64,000 nucleotides of DNA from assembly GCA_903870275.1 (NCBI GenBank), contig CAIQCK010000119.1, positions 1 through 64,000 on the forward strand. Reading direction: 5' to 3'. The notes under the pieces are model-generated. The model was not told where the DNA came from and did no database searches. It saw nothing but the letters and a program-made list of their open reading frames with translations. Position 1 is the stretch's first letter; each line of letters starts with the position of its first letter. Positions 48,301 to 58,108 of the stretch are shown one piece after another. The stretch is from an uncultured bacterium. Its GTDB lineage: Bacteria > Verrucomicrobiota > Verrucomicrobiia > CAIQCK01. The position numbers were made by a program, and so were the translations under genes.

Positions 48301-50250
48301 AACAGCAACACGGTGCTGGTCACCGGCGCGGGCAGCCTCTGGAGCAACAGTTCCGATCTTATGATCGGTCTTGCGACCGCCGGCAACCAGTTGATCATCA
48401 CCAACGGCGGCACGGTGCGAACGCTGGGGACCTTTACGCTCGGCGCCAACAGCGCGCTCTTGACTGGCGGCGGCGGCACGCTTTACGTCGGCAGCAGTTT
48501 TGACAACCAGGCCACCAACCAAACGCTCAACGATTTTTCCGGCACGACAGTCTTCAACGGCGGGGGTGTCACGCAATCGGTCGAAGTGGCGAGTGCTTAC
48601 GCCAAGCCGGGTCTCGGCGGCGCGACGAATTTCTACTTCGGCACGTTCCAGGTGGGCGATCCCGTGACTGGAAGCAACGCTTGGGTTCAACTGGTGGATA
48701 ATCACGTCAACACGGCGGGCGCCGGCCATGAAACGCTTGGCGCCAGCAACCTGATCGTTGCGCTGCCGCAATCGGTGCTCGACCTCAACAACCGGACAAG
48801 TTTTGTCTGCAACCTCAGCAACGCCGGCACGATCCTGCAAACCAACGCCAGTCCGCCGGGCGTGGTGACGCGGCTCGACGTGGTGAACACCTTCACCAAC
48901 GCCGGCACGGTTCTCATCGGCAACGGCAGCGTACTCCAGTTCTCCAACGCGTTCATCAACGCTGGCATGGTGCAGCTTCAGAACGGCGGTGTGCTGACCA
49001 ATTTCGTCGCCGGCAATGTGTTGACCAACAACGGCTCGGTCGTGGGCGACGGCGTGCTGGCGGCGCTCGTCAACAACGCGGGCACAATTACCGCCACCGG
49101 CGGCGTGCTCAATTTGACGGGCGGATTCAACAACAACGCCGGCGCGGCGATTAACACCGGCTTGCTGGCGGCGCTGGGCGCGAGCGCCCAGTTGAATGTC
49201 GCGCAGGCGTTCACCAACGTTGGTGCGATCTCGCTCAGCAACGGCACGCTGACCGCGCCGAGCGTGAACAACTCCGGCAACATCCTCGGCTACGGCACGT
49301 TCAACGCGGCGCTGAACAACACCGGCGGCGTCACCAATAGCACCAGCGGCCAGACGCTGACGTTCACCCAGCCGGTCAACAACAACGTAGGCGGCACGAT
49401 CTCGGCGTTGAACAACAGCAGCCTGGCGTTCAACAACGCGCTGCTCAACAGCGGCGCGATCACCGTGCAGGATCAGAGCACGGCGACGTTCGCCGGCGCG
49501 GTGACCAACGCGGGCACGATCACGGTGCAGAACCAGAGCCTGCTGAACTTCAACGCGGGGTTGACCAACAACGGCACGCTGGCGTTCGCGCCGGTGGTGA
49601 ATCCGTCCACGGCGATCATCACCGGCTCGCTGACGCTGGGCAGCGGCGGCGTCATCTCGATGTGGAACGCCAATGACATGCTGGTGGTGCGCGGCAGTTT
49701 CGTCAACGGCAGCACCAACAACAACAGCTTCAACACGCTCAACGGTGTGATGGTGTTCGGCGCGGCGGGACCGCTGACGACGAACACGTTTGAAGTGGCG
49801 GGCCGGAACCTGGGAACGAACGTTGCCGGCTTCAACAACAACTTTGCCATCGGCACGCTGAACGTCACCAACGGCATCCGGTTTGTGGATTACATCAACA
49901 ATGGCGGCGGGGGCAACTCCAACGAGGTGTTGTATGTGGACGTGCTGCACCTGTTCAGCGGCGCGACGCTAAAGCTGAGCGCGCTGACGATCTACGTCGG
50001 ATTCGAGTTTATTGACGACGACGGCACCGGCGCCAAGACGTTTACGACCGGCATTTACAACCAAGGCAATGCGGCAAGCTTTGGCTTGGTGAACGTGTTC
50101 ATAGACAACGGCGGTCAGATCGTCATCGTCCCCGAACCGTCCACCTATGCGTTGCTGTTGGCGGGCGCCGCCGCCATGGGATGGTGGCGCCGCCGCTGCC
50201 GGTCCGGAGGTGTCGGAACCAGCGCCGGGTTTCAGCGGCCGGTTGGCTGA
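45331..50250 (+). CDS. giant exported beta-solenoid repeat protein with PEP-CTERM tail
   Basis: A 1639-aa protein with a signal peptide (W-L-A-L-G-S-L-L-A-A-L-A-C-A-P ending HAQ). Seventeen repeats of about 50-60 residues run through residues 90-1040; the core unit is VLVTGAGSLWSNSSDLYVG, then SFNQLTIANGGTVF. Glycine, asparagine and serine dominate. This is a stacked beta-solenoid of the autotransporter-adhesin type. A second, less regular set of N-A-G-T-I/N-N-G-T units covers about 1170-1430. The protein ends VPEPSTYALLLAGAAAMGWW plus a basic segment, a PEP-CTERM sorting signal, so it is likely exosortase-processed and surface displayed. Confidence 0.88.
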   Translation: MEVGKNHLGGRRWLALGSLLAALACAPPLHAQTETNVPPLQIDDSGSYLIDTSFDNGATDAWIGGYNPGNTLTISSSGSLFNVVYGFVGALSDNNLVTVDGGSWANNSDLVIGNYGNNNNLIIQNGGTVSSDYGYLGGFDHTHTGSTFDGYDAYGGNNNSVQVTGAGSTWTTFQDLSVGWSFSSTGNSLTVDSGGAVSVGGIFYVGYYGSGNSVTISNGGQLTSSVASYIGNNDSYGSVNSNTVHVSGSGSVWNSGGSLFIGNCSGSGNSLIIDSGGQVINSGDGVIGNDFISDSSSNNTVHVSGSGSVWNNSGDLYVGGFGSGNSLVIDSGGQVINGINTYGGVIGFDDNAGVANNNTVLVTGSGSLWNDSSSDVYVGYYSSSNNLTIANGGVVINGNGYIGYDGGLGGGISNSVVVTDSGSIWSNTGSVFLGYQNGASSNSLIIANGGQVFNIFGIVGNDYSSSNNMAWVTGIGSLWSNSADLFIGNNGSFNGLTIDSSGQVMNGGGFIGWGPSSGNNTVLVTGNGSVWTNNGDVNVGYYGSGNSLTIASGGQALNNNGYIGQNSGANNNSVTVTNAGSLWNNSGDLFVGFYGVSNSLVIANGGTVFNAQGIIGVNSGANGNAVLVTGAGSVWSNSSDLYVGNTGSFNQLTISSGGTVFNATGYIGIGDYYDSTVGDSNTVLVTGAGSVWSNSSDLIVGSGGSFNQLTIANSGTVFNANGYVSGSGSNNMALVTGAGSVWNNSGELSVGAGSFNQMIITNGGTVFSTAGWVGSGFGAANSNTVLVTGAGSLWSNSLRLTVGTYGSFNQLTIANGGTVLSDAGWVGYQPGDNGNAVLVTGAGSVWSNSYDILVGVYSSFNQLTIINGGTVYSVGGGGQVGSQSDANSNSVLVADAGSLWDSGGLIVGWGGSFNQLIITNGGTVLGELGSEIGHASGAISNAVLVTGAGSLWNNGSDLFVGNDGSFNQLTITNGGTVFATRGFIGGGTVGNSNTVLVTGAGSLWSNSSDLMIGLATAGNQLIITNGGTVRTLGTFTLGANSALLTGGGGTLYVGSSFDNQATNQTLNDFSGTTVFNGGGVTQSVEVASAYAKPGLGGATNFYFGTFQVGDPVTGSNAWVQLVDNHVNTAGAGHETLGASNLIVALPQSVLDLNNRTSFVCNLSNAGTILQTNASPPGVVTRLDVVNTFTNAGTVLIGNGSVLQFSNAFINAGMVQLQNGGVLTNFVAGNVLTNNGSVVGDGVLAALVNNAGTITATGGVLNLTGGFNNNAGAAINTGLLAALGASAQLNVAQAFTNVGAISLSNGTLTAPSVNNSGNILGYGTFNAALNNTGGVTNSTSGQTLTFTQPVNNNVGGTISALNNSSLAFNNALLNSGAITVQDQSTATFAGAVTNAGTITVQNQSLLNFNAGLTNNGTLAFAPVVNPSTAIITGSLTLGSGGVISMWNANDMLVVRGSFVNGSTNNNSFNTLNGVMVFGAAGPLTTNTFEVAGRNLGTNVAGFNNNFAIGTLNVTNGIRFVDYINNGGGGNSNEVLYVDVLHLFSGATLKLSALTIYVGFEFIDDDGTGAKTFTTGIYNQGNAASFGLVNVFIDNGGQIVIVPEPSTYALLLAGAAAMGWWRRRCRSGGVGTSAGFQRPVG

Positions 50251-50438
50251 AGAAAACCGGGAAATTTTTCGCGGGCGCGGAGTGGGGCGCGTGATCCAAA
50301 GCGCGGCATGATCGCGCAACTTGGGGATTGCGTCGCGGCGACAACCTCGTAAAGTTCCGCCGTTGTCCAAGAAGGCCGAGGCGGCCTTCGCGGCAACGCC
50401 GGCAAGTCCGGCCGCGGAACGTTCACGAGAATTCTGCC

Positions 50439-50861
50439 ATGTTCAAACTGATGTTACTCGCCCTTGGCGGCGCCATCGGCACGCTGGCGCGCTACGGTTT
50501 CAATGGCTTGATATCGAGTCACCAGAGCAAACACCTGCCGTGGGCGGCCGTTTTCCCGCTCGGCACGGTGCTGGTCAACGTCACCGGTTGCTTCGCCATC
50601 GGATTCATCGCCACCGTCTCCAGTCCGGCGATGGGCCGCGCATGGATGAAGCCCGAGTGGCGTGATTTCTGGCTGGTCGGTTTTTGCGGTGGCTACACCA
50701 CGTTTTCCAGTTACGGCCTGCAGACGCTCAACCTCGCGCGCGATGCCGAGTGGCTGTCGGTGGCGCTGAACATCGTCGGCTCGAACGTGCTCTGTCTGCT
50801 GGCGGTCTATCTCGGTCGCGTCTGCGCGTTGTGGTTGGGAGCAAAAATGCACGGAGGCTGA
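50439..50861 (+). CDS. crcB: CrcB/Fluc fluoride channel
   Basis: A 140-aa small membrane protein with four helices that exports fluoride as a dimeric channel. ATG 50439 is chosen because MFKLMLLALGGAIGTLARYG is the usual N-terminus. Family hallmarks are GTLARYGF, GTVLVNVTGCFAIGF and FCGGYTTFSSYG (the TTFS motif lines the pore). It overlaps nothing and is followed after 2 bases by a DUF190 gene. No fluoride riboswitch was found before crcB itself, in contrast to the two downstream genes. Confidence 0.96.
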   Translation: MFKLMLLALGGAIGTLARYGFNGLISSHQSKHLPWAAVFPLGTVLVNVTGCFAIGFIATVSSPAMGRAWMKPEWRDFWLVGFCGGYTTFSSYGLQTLNLARDAEWLSVALNIVGSNVLCLLAVYLGRVCALWLGAKMHGG

Positions 50862-50863
50862 TT

Positions 50864-51208
50864 ATGAAACTCGAAGGCGAAGGCACCCTGCTGCGGATTT
50901 TCATCGGCGAACTCGACAAGTGGCATCACCAGCCGCTCTACGAAGCCATCGTGCTGCGGGCGCGCGAGCTTGGTCTCGCCGGCGCGACGGTGCTGCGCGG
51001 GCCGATGGGCTTTGGCGCGCACTCGCGGCTGCACACAGCGAAAATCCTCCGGCTCAGCGAGGACCTGCCAATCATCATCGAGATCGTGGACAAAGAGGAG
51101 AAAATCCAGGCGTTCCTGCCGGAACTGGATCAGATGGTTCCCGATGGATTGGTGACGACGGAAAAGGTGCATGTCATCATGTATCGCGCGGGGCAGCCGA
51201 AGGCGTGA
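50864..51208 (+). CDS. DUF190 protein, CrcB-associated
   Basis: A 114-aa PII-like-fold protein of the DUF190 family; such proteins are found next to CrcB. The start ATG is 2 bases after the crcB stop, with GGAGG inside crcB. Visible elements are LLRIFIGELDKWHHQPLYEA, GATVLRGPMGFGAHS, and I-V-D-K-E-E-K-I. Its C-terminus DGLVTTEKVHVIMYRAGQPK is copied at the end of the YVTN gene 3 kb away. A regulatory role in fluoride export is suggested by the gene pair but has not been proven. Confidence 0.9.
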   Translation: MKLEGEGTLLRIFIGELDKWHHQPLYEAIVLRARELGLAGATVLRGPMGFGAHSRLHTAKILRLSEDLPIIIEIVDKEEKIQAFLPELDQMVPDGLVTTEKVHVIMYRAGQPKA

Positions 51209-51255
51209 TGGCGGAGGATTGACTTCGGACGGCCCGGCGGCTAAGCTGCGCGCAA

Positions 51256-51318
51256 CGATAGGCGATGGAGTTCGCCTGAGAACCGCCCGGATGATGTGCA
51301 GGGGCTGATGACTCCTAC
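51256..51318 (+). ncRNA. fluoride riboswitch (crcB RNA), copy 1
   Basis: The aptamer starts with AGGCGATGGAGTTCGCCTG, the canonical crcB stem, then GAACCGCC, a variable segment and GGGGCTGATGACTCCTAC, the invariant 3' block. It sits directly before the antiporter gene. The aptamer's 3' end overlaps the expression-platform terminator, as in known fluoride riboswitches: fluoride binding holds CTCCTAC away from the terminator and lets transcription continue. The call is very secure from the consensus elements. Confidence 0.95.
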
Positions 51319-51346
51319 TGACGGAAAAGTCGGCAGGAGTTTTTTT
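51311..51346 (+). terminator. riboswitch expression platform 1
   Basis: ACTCCTACTGAC (51311-51322) pairs, with G-U pairs, with GTCGGCAGGAGT (51329-51340) and is followed by a T run to 51346. AGGAG in the right arm is also the ribosome site for the ATG at 51347, so the hairpin can block both transcription and translation. Confidence 0.85.
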
Positions 51347-52567
51347 ATGCTCGAAAACATTTGGTTCATCGCGGCGTTCTGGATGGGACTGGCTTTCCTA
51401 GCCAGTTTGATTTCGATCCGTGTCGGCATCTCGGTGGCGCTGATCGAAATCCTGGTGGGCGTGATCGTAGGGAACATTCACTTCGGCGAGCATCAACAAC
51501 TTCTCCACACCACGGAATGGACCAACTTTCTGGCCATGCTCGGCAGCGGCGTGCTCACGTTCCTGGCAGGCGCGGAGATTGACCCGGTTTCGCTGCGGGC
51601 CAACCTGCGCGCCAGCATGAGCATCGGTGTGCTGTCGTTCCTGCTGCCTTTTCTAGGCGTCTGGATGTTCGCGCAGTTCGTGCTTGGCTGGCCGTTGCAG
51701 CAGGCGCAAATCGCCGGCATCGCGCTCTCCACCACGTCGGTCGCCGTGGTGTATGCGGTGATGATCGAGGGCGGACTGGGCAGCACGGCGATGGGCAAGA
51801 TGCTGCTGGCGGCCTGTTTCATCACCGACTTTGGCACGGTGCTGGCGCTGGGCGTGTTGTTCGCGGACTTTAACGTGTGGCTCGTGGTGTTCGTGGCGGT
51901 GGCGGCCGTGGTGTTGTGGTTCATGCCGCGCTGGACTCAGTTCATCATCACCAAGCTCGGCGCGACACGCGTGAGCGAGCCGGAGGTGAAGTTCATTTTC
52001 TTCGTGTTGTTCTTTCTCGGCGGCATGGCGTCCACGGCGAAAAGCGAAGCGGTGCTGCCGGCCTACCTGCTGGGTTTGGTGGTCGCGGGCGTGTTCCTGC
52101 GCGACAAGACGCTGGTGCACCGGATGCGCAGCATCGCCTTCGCCGTTTTCACGCCATTCTATTTCATCAAAGCCGGCCTGTTCGTGTCGCTGGCGGCGCT
52201 CTGGGCCGGCCTCGCCGTTATCGGCGTGCTGCTGGCGCTGAAGATGGTCACGAAATACGTCGGCGTGTGGCCGCTCTCCCGCTATTTCTTCATGCGCTCG
52301 CGCGAGGCGCACTATACGGCGCTGCTGATGTCCACCGGCCTGACCTTCGGCACGATCTCGGCCCTGTTCGGCTTGCAGAACAAGATCATCAACCAGCAGC
52401 AATACTCGGTGCTCGTGACGGTCGTCATCCTCAGCGCGTTTGTGCCGACGCTGATTGCGCAAAAGTTTTTCCAGCCGCCCGTCCGGACGATGATTGGTTG
52501 GGGCCGGTTGTATCAGCGCAGAATCAACGGAATGGCGGATGCGGGTTCACCGTCCGCCGGAAAGTGA
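51347..52567 (+). CDS. CPA2-family cation/proton antiporter under fluoride riboswitch control
   Basis: A 406-aa membrane protein with about 12 helices, of the Na+/H+ exchanger (KefB/NhaA-like CPA2) superfamily. Characteristic segments are G-V-L-T-F-L-A-G-A-E-I-D, I-A-L-S-T-T-S-V-A-V-V-Y, A-A-C-F-I-T-D-F-G-T-V-L-A-L-G and F-T-P-F-Y-F-I-K-A-G. The ATG at 51347 is the first after the riboswitch; its ribosome site is in the terminator arm. It may keep pH or ion balance during fluoride stress, when HF enters the cell, or move fluoride itself; the sequence cannot decide. The UspA gene follows after 7 bases. Confidence 0.93.
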   Translation: MLENIWFIAAFWMGLAFLASLISIRVGISVALIEILVGVIVGNIHFGEHQQLLHTTEWTNFLAMLGSGVLTFLAGAEIDPVSLRANLRASMSIGVLSFLLPFLGVWMFAQFVLGWPLQQAQIAGIALSTTSVAVVYAVMIEGGLGSTAMGKMLLAACFITDFGTVLALGVLFADFNVWLVVFVAVAAVVLWFMPRWTQFIITKLGATRVSEPEVKFIFFVLFFLGGMASTAKSEAVLPAYLLGLVVAGVFLRDKTLVHRMRSIAFAVFTPFYFIKAGLFVSLAALWAGLAVIGVLLALKMVTKYVGVWPLSRYFFMRSREAHYTALLMSTGLTFGTISALFGLQNKIINQQQYSVLVTVVILSAFVPTLIAQKFFQPPVRTMIGWGRLYQRRINGMADAGSPSAGK

Positions 52568-52574
52568 GGCAGCC

Positions 52575-53009
52575 ATGTTCAAGAAAATCCTTGTGGGTTA
52601 TGACGGTTCCAAAGGCGGCAAAGCGGCCCTAGCCCATGCCACCGCACTAGCCAAGGAAGGCAAAGGCCAGATCACCGCACTCTGGGTGCGCGAACCGCTG
52701 CCGCGCTACACCGACTTGCCCGGCGAACCGGAAGAGGAATCCGAGGCGGCGGAGGATTATTTCACCGAACGGAAAAAGGAAGTCGCCGAGGCCGCCGTGC
52801 AGCAGGGCGTTCCGATTGCCTGCGAGACGCGGTGCGGCCATCCGGCAAAGACGATGGTGAAGTTCGCCGACGAAGGCGGCTACGATCTCATCGTCATCGG
52901 CCACAGCGACCACTCCGAATTGTGGGGCCGCCTGCTGGGCGACACCGCTGACCGGATTAGCGACCACGCTCATTGCAGCGTGCTCATCGTGAAGAGATGC
53001 GAGAAATAA
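52575..53009 (+). CDS. universal stress protein (UspA family)
   Basis: A 144-aa Usp-fold protein: KKILVGYDGSKGGKAALAHA at the N-terminus, and the nucleotide-binding loop GHSDHSELWGRLLGDTADR near residues 112-130, with G-x-x-G-like spacing, then HCSVLIVK. Being 7 bases after the antiporter, it is expected to be made from the same riboswitch-controlled transcript. UspA genes are among those known to lie after fluoride riboswitches. Confidence 0.93.
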   Translation: MFKKILVGYDGSKGGKAALAHATALAKEGKGQITALWVREPLPRYTDLPGEPEEESEAAEDYFTERKKEVAEAAVQQGVPIACETRCGHPAKTMVKFADEGGYDLIVIGHSDHSELWGRLLGDTADRISDHAHCSVLIVKRCEK

Positions 53010-53069
53010 TCCACGCGCGGGCCGAAGGTGGAACTTGACACCGGCTGTCGGTTCCATTCTCATTGCGCG

Positions 53070-53143
53070 CACTTTGGCAATGGATTCTGCCAACCCGAAA
53101 GGGAAAACCGCCGAGCAGTTTTTGAGGCTGATGACTCCTACCA
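53070..53143 (+). ncRNA. fluoride riboswitch (crcB RNA), copy 2
   Basis: TTGGCAATGGATTCTGCCAA is a stem variant of the GGCGATGG...TTCGCC stem with compensating changes. It is followed by an extra hairpin CCCGAAAGGG, AACCGCC and GAGGCTGATGACTCCTACC, the invariant 3' block. It lies in the gap between UspA and the YVTN gene. The extra hairpin before AACCGCC is not in copy 1. Confidence 0.93.
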
Positions 53144-53172
53144 ACGCCTCGCGGCGCGGGTAGGAGTTTTTT
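53134..53172 (+). terminator. riboswitch expression platform 2
   Basis: ACTCCTACC (53134-53142) pairs with GGTAGGAGT (53159-53167) and is followed by six T. The first ATG (53173) opens a different frame; the real gene starts at 53216 with its own GAAAGGAAAC site. Confidence 0.85.
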
Positions 53173-54193
53173 ATGCCCGCACGCGGTACGACCGAACGAT
53201 GCGACGAAAGGAAACATGAAACGGCTAATCACGACTGCCGTGTTGCTGGTAGCGGTTGCAGGAACAATGCGCGGCGAAGAGTCCGCGTTGTTGAAACTGA
53301 CGCAAACCATCCCGTTGCCTCATGTCAAGGGCGGGTTCGACCTGATGGCGGTGGATGTGGCGGGTCGGCGACTTTTCGTTAGCGCCGAGGACAACAACAC
53401 GGTGGAGGTCATTGACCTCGCCGCCGGCAAATGGCTGCGCAGCGTCAGCGGTTTCAAGGAGCCAAAGTGGGTGGTCTATCGTCCGGAGTCGCGCCGGCTC
53501 TATGTCGCCAACGGCGGCGACGGAAAAGTGCGCGTGCTGGACTCGCGCTCCTTCGAGTTGGTGAAGGAATTCGAGTTCAAAGGAAAAGCCGACAACCTCC
53601 GCTACGACGCGAAAACCAAACAGCTTTTCGTCGCCTTCGGCAAGGGTTTCGGCACACTCGGCGTTGTGGACACGGTCAAAGACGCCATCGTCGGCGAGAT
53701 CAAACTCGCAGATTTCCCGGAACAGTTCGAGATGGAGACCGGCCGCATTCTCGTGAACGTCCCCGCCGCGAACCACATCGCCGTCATTGATCGCAAACGG
53801 GGCGCGGTCGTGGACACCTGGCCGGTGCGGGAAGCCAAGGAGAACGTGCCGATGAGTTTCGATCGGAATCATCGCCGCCTGTTTGTTGGCTGTAAGACGG
53901 GAAAGTTCGTCGTGCTGGACGCGGACTCCGGCAAGTCTGTCGCGAGCCTCGACATCGCCGCCGGCTGCGACGGCATCTACTACGACGCGAAACGCAAGCG
54001 ACTTTACATCTCTTGCGGCGCAGGCTCCCTCGATGTCATTCAACAACTCGACGCAGACCACTACGCGCTGGCCGGGAGAATTCCTACGGCCCCCGGCGCA
54101 GACACATCGCTCTTCGTACCGGAATTGGATCGGCTCTACTTGGCCGTCCCACAAAGCGAGCAACAAAAACCGGAGATTCGCTTTTACCAGATG

Positions 54194-55681
<1,488 letters not shown>

Positions 55682-55689
55682 CGTGAAGC

Positions 55690-57123
55690 ATGCGCACCAT
55701 GCGACGGAACTTGTTTAGCATGCCGTTGTGTGCCGTCCTGGCGATGGCACTCGCCGGCTGCGCGGATTTTGAGAACAAGCCGCTCTTGCCACAACAGACC
55801 GCCGCCGGGTTCGAGGGCCGGACGTTCGCGGACGCGGGGCTGAAAAAGTTTCTGGAGACGAACCTTCACCGCGAGTTCGCGCCGTGGCCGCCGCGGTCGT
55901 GGGATTTCGATACGCTCACGCTGGTCGCGTTTTATTACCATCCGAGCCTTGATGTCGCGCGGGCCGACTGGGCGGCGGTAAGCGCCGGCATCCGCACCGC
56001 GAACGAACTGCCCAACCCCACCGCCGGCGTCTCGCTCCTCCACGAACCGGTGCCGGACGCTCCCGCTCCGTGGATTCCGTCATTGATCTTCGACCTGCCC
56101 ATCGAGACGGCCGGCAAACGCGGGCTGCGCACCGATCAGGCGAAGCATCTTTCCGAATCGGCCCGGCTGAACGTCGCCTCCATCGCCTGGCAGGTGCGGA
56201 GTCATCTGCGGACCAGTCTGTTGGATTGCGTGTGGGGCCAGCAGCGCGTGGCACTCCTGCAACGCCAGGTGGCCCTTCAACAAGACCTCAACCAACGCTT
56301 CGAGTCCCAGTTCCAAGCCGGGGCCATCGCCCAAATGGAACTAACCAACGCCCGGATCGCCCTGGCCCGCGCGCGCGCCGACCTCGCCGACGCGCAACGG
56401 CAGTTCGCCGCGACCCGCGTGAATGTGGCCGACGCTCTCGGCCTGCCCGCCGCCGTGTTGGACGGCGTTTCGCTGGGTTTCGACCTGACGCGCCTTGAGG
56501 ACAGCCGCCGGTTGACTTCGGCCGACGCGCGCAGCACGGCGTTGCTGCGCCGCACGGACATCCTCGGCGCGCTGTCGGACTATGCCGCCAGCCAGTCTGC
56601 CCTCCAGTTGGAAGTGGCCAAACAATATCCCGACATCCACCTCACTCCCGGTTATTCATGGAACGCCGGCAACACCGGCGATCACGATTGGCTGATCGGC
56701 ATCACCTCGCTTGTGCCCATGTTCAATCAACACAAAGGGCCGATCGCCGAAGCCGCCGCGCGCCGCGATGCCCTCGCCGCGCGGTTCCTGGCGTTGCAGG
56801 CCAAGGTGATCGGCGATCTCAACCGCGCCATCGCGACGTTGCGCGCCAGCGAAAACAACGTGGTCGTCCTCGGCCAACTGACTGCGGAAAGGGCGGCGCG
56901 CCAGCGGAGTGTCGAGGCGCAATTCAAGGCGGGCGCGGTGGACCGGCTGGAAGTGCTCGGCGCCACGTTGGAGCTGGCCGCGGCGCAATTAACGCGGCTC
57001 GATGCCCAGGCCCAGGCCCAACAGGCTTTCGGCGCGCTCGAAGACGCGATTCAAAGCCCGTTGCCGAAGCCGTCGATGATCGAAGCCAACGCCCGCTCTC
57101 AAACTCCATCTCCAAAGCCATGA
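55690..57123 (+). CDS. TolC-family outer-membrane efflux lipoprotein
   Basis: A 477-aa outer-membrane factor with a lipobox at LAGC (residues 20-23), so it is lipid-anchored. The two long alpha-helical hairpins rich in Ala/Gln/Arg (LQRQVALQQDLNQRFESQFQ; NARIALARARADLADAQRQF and A-L-E-L-A-A-A-Q-L-T-R-L) match TolC/CusC channels. It starts 8 bases after the eno stop and overlaps the adaptor gene by 4 bases (ATGA). It is the exit duct of a tripartite pump with the next two genes. Confidence 0.92.
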   Translation: MRTMRRNLFSMPLCAVLAMALAGCADFENKPLLPQQTAAGFEGRTFADAGLKKFLETNLHREFAPWPPRSWDFDTLTLVAFYYHPSLDVARADWAAVSAGIRTANELPNPTAGVSLLHEPVPDAPAPWIPSLIFDLPIETAGKRGLRTDQAKHLSESARLNVASIAWQVRSHLRTSLLDCVWGQQRVALLQRQVALQQDLNQRFESQFQAGAIAQMELTNARIALARARADLADAQRQFAATRVNVADALGLPAAVLDGVSLGFDLTRLEDSRRLTSADARSTALLRRTDILGALSDYAASQSALQLEVAKQYPDIHLTPGYSWNAGNTGDHDWLIGITSLVPMFNQHKGPIAEAAARRDALAARFLALQAKVIGDLNRAIATLRASENNVVVLGQLTAERAARQRSVEAQFKAGAVDRLEVLGATLELAAAQLTRLDAQAQAQQAFGALEDAIQSPLPKPSMIEANARSQTPSPKP

Positions 57124-58103
57124 AAAAAATCTTGCTTGGATTGTTGCTCGGCTTTGCCGCCGGCGGCGCGGCGACGTGGTGGTTTCTGCAATCACACCAG
57201 CCGACCGCGCCCGCAGCCGCTGAAGCCGAAGCCAAACACCCCGAAGCGGCGAAAAGCGACGGCCGCCTTCATCTCAACAAGGAGCAACTCGCCAATGCCG
57301 GCCTTGCCTTCGCCCAGCCGCAACCGGCGGAGTGGCAGGCGGACGTGAAAGCGTTCGGGCGCGTGCTCGATCCCACGCCGCTGGCGACGCTGCTGACGGA
57401 CATCGAGGCGGCGCGCGCGGCGGTGGACGCTTCCGCGAGGGAATTTCAACGCCTCAAGTCGTTGAACGCGCAGGACAACACGGCGTCGGTGCGCGCCGTG
57501 GAAGCGGCGGACGCGATTCTCAAACGCGACCGCGCCGTGCTCGACGCGGCACAGACGCGCCTGCTCACCGGCTGGGGCAAGGTGCTGGCCGGTCGCGCGG
57601 ACCTTGCCGCGTTGGCGCGCTCGCTGGTGATGGAGGAGGCCGCGCTGATCCGTGTGGATTTTCTCGCGGGCGAAACGCTGCCGCCGGAACCGTGCCGCGT
57701 CCGCGTCGCGCCGTTGCCGGGCGACGAAGCGCCGCGTGACGCCGTCGTGATCGGCCCCGCGCCGACCGCCGACGCGCAGGCGCAAGGCGCCGCGTTGCTC
57801 GCGCTGCTGCATGCGCCTGCGCCCGCGCCGGGCACGGCGCTGCTGGCGTGGGTGGGCGGCGGCGAAACCGCACGGCACGGCTTGCGGCTGCCGCGCTCGG
57901 CCATTGTTCGGCACGGGGGGCAGGCGTTCGTTTTCGTGGCGACCGGCGAAGATGCCTTCGAGCGCCGTCGCGTCGAGCTGGCTCCGCCGCAGAACGACGG
58001 CGTGGTCGTCACCGGCGGCGTAAAGGCGGATGAACGCGTTGTCGTGACCGGCACGCAGCAGTTGTTGTCGGAGGAACTCAAGAACGCGAACGGGCCGGAA
58101 TAA
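57120..58103 (+). CDS. RND-pump periplasmic adaptor (HlyD/CusB-like)
   Basis: A 327-aa membrane-fusion protein with an N-terminal anchor (MKKILLGLLLGFAAGGAATW), a lipoyl/beta-barrel-like core and a short alpha-helical hairpin (EAARAAVDASAREFQRLKSL). C-terminal blocks R-S-A-I-V, G-G-V-K-A-D-E-R-V-V-V-T-G and Q-Q-L-L-S-E-E-L are typical for adaptors. It is shorter than normal CusB, and the hairpin is brief. It overlaps the TolC gene by 4 bases and ends 5 bases before the RND gene. Confidence 0.88.
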   Translation: MKKILLGLLLGFAAGGAATWWFLQSHQPTAPAAAEAEAKHPEAAKSDGRLHLNKEQLANAGLAFAQPQPAEWQADVKAFGRVLDPTPLATLLTDIEAARAAVDASAREFQRLKSLNAQDNTASVRAVEAADAILKRDRAVLDAAQTRLLTGWGKVLAGRADLAALARSLVMEEAALIRVDFLAGETLPPEPCRVRVAPLPGDEAPRDAVVIGPAPTADAQAQGAALLALLHAPAPAPGTALLAWVGGGETARHGLRLPRSAIVRHGGQAFVFVATGEDAFERRRVELAPPQNDGVVVTGGVKADERVVVTGTQQLLSEELKNANGPE

Positions 58104-58108
58104 CCCTC

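Noticed and set aside
45600-48450. Regular spaced repeats resembling a CRISPR array
   Set aside because: The repeats are 150-180 bases apart, differ from each other and encode the beta-solenoid repeats of one open reading frame.
50251-50438. Fluoride riboswitch before crcB
   Set aside because: The crcB RNA elements GATGACTCCTAC and GGCGATGG are not found there.
53173-53382. Short plus-strand ORF starting directly after riboswitch 2
   Set aside because: Its ATG immediately follows the T run, it has no ribosome site, and it runs out of frame into the YVTN gene that has a clear site at 53216.
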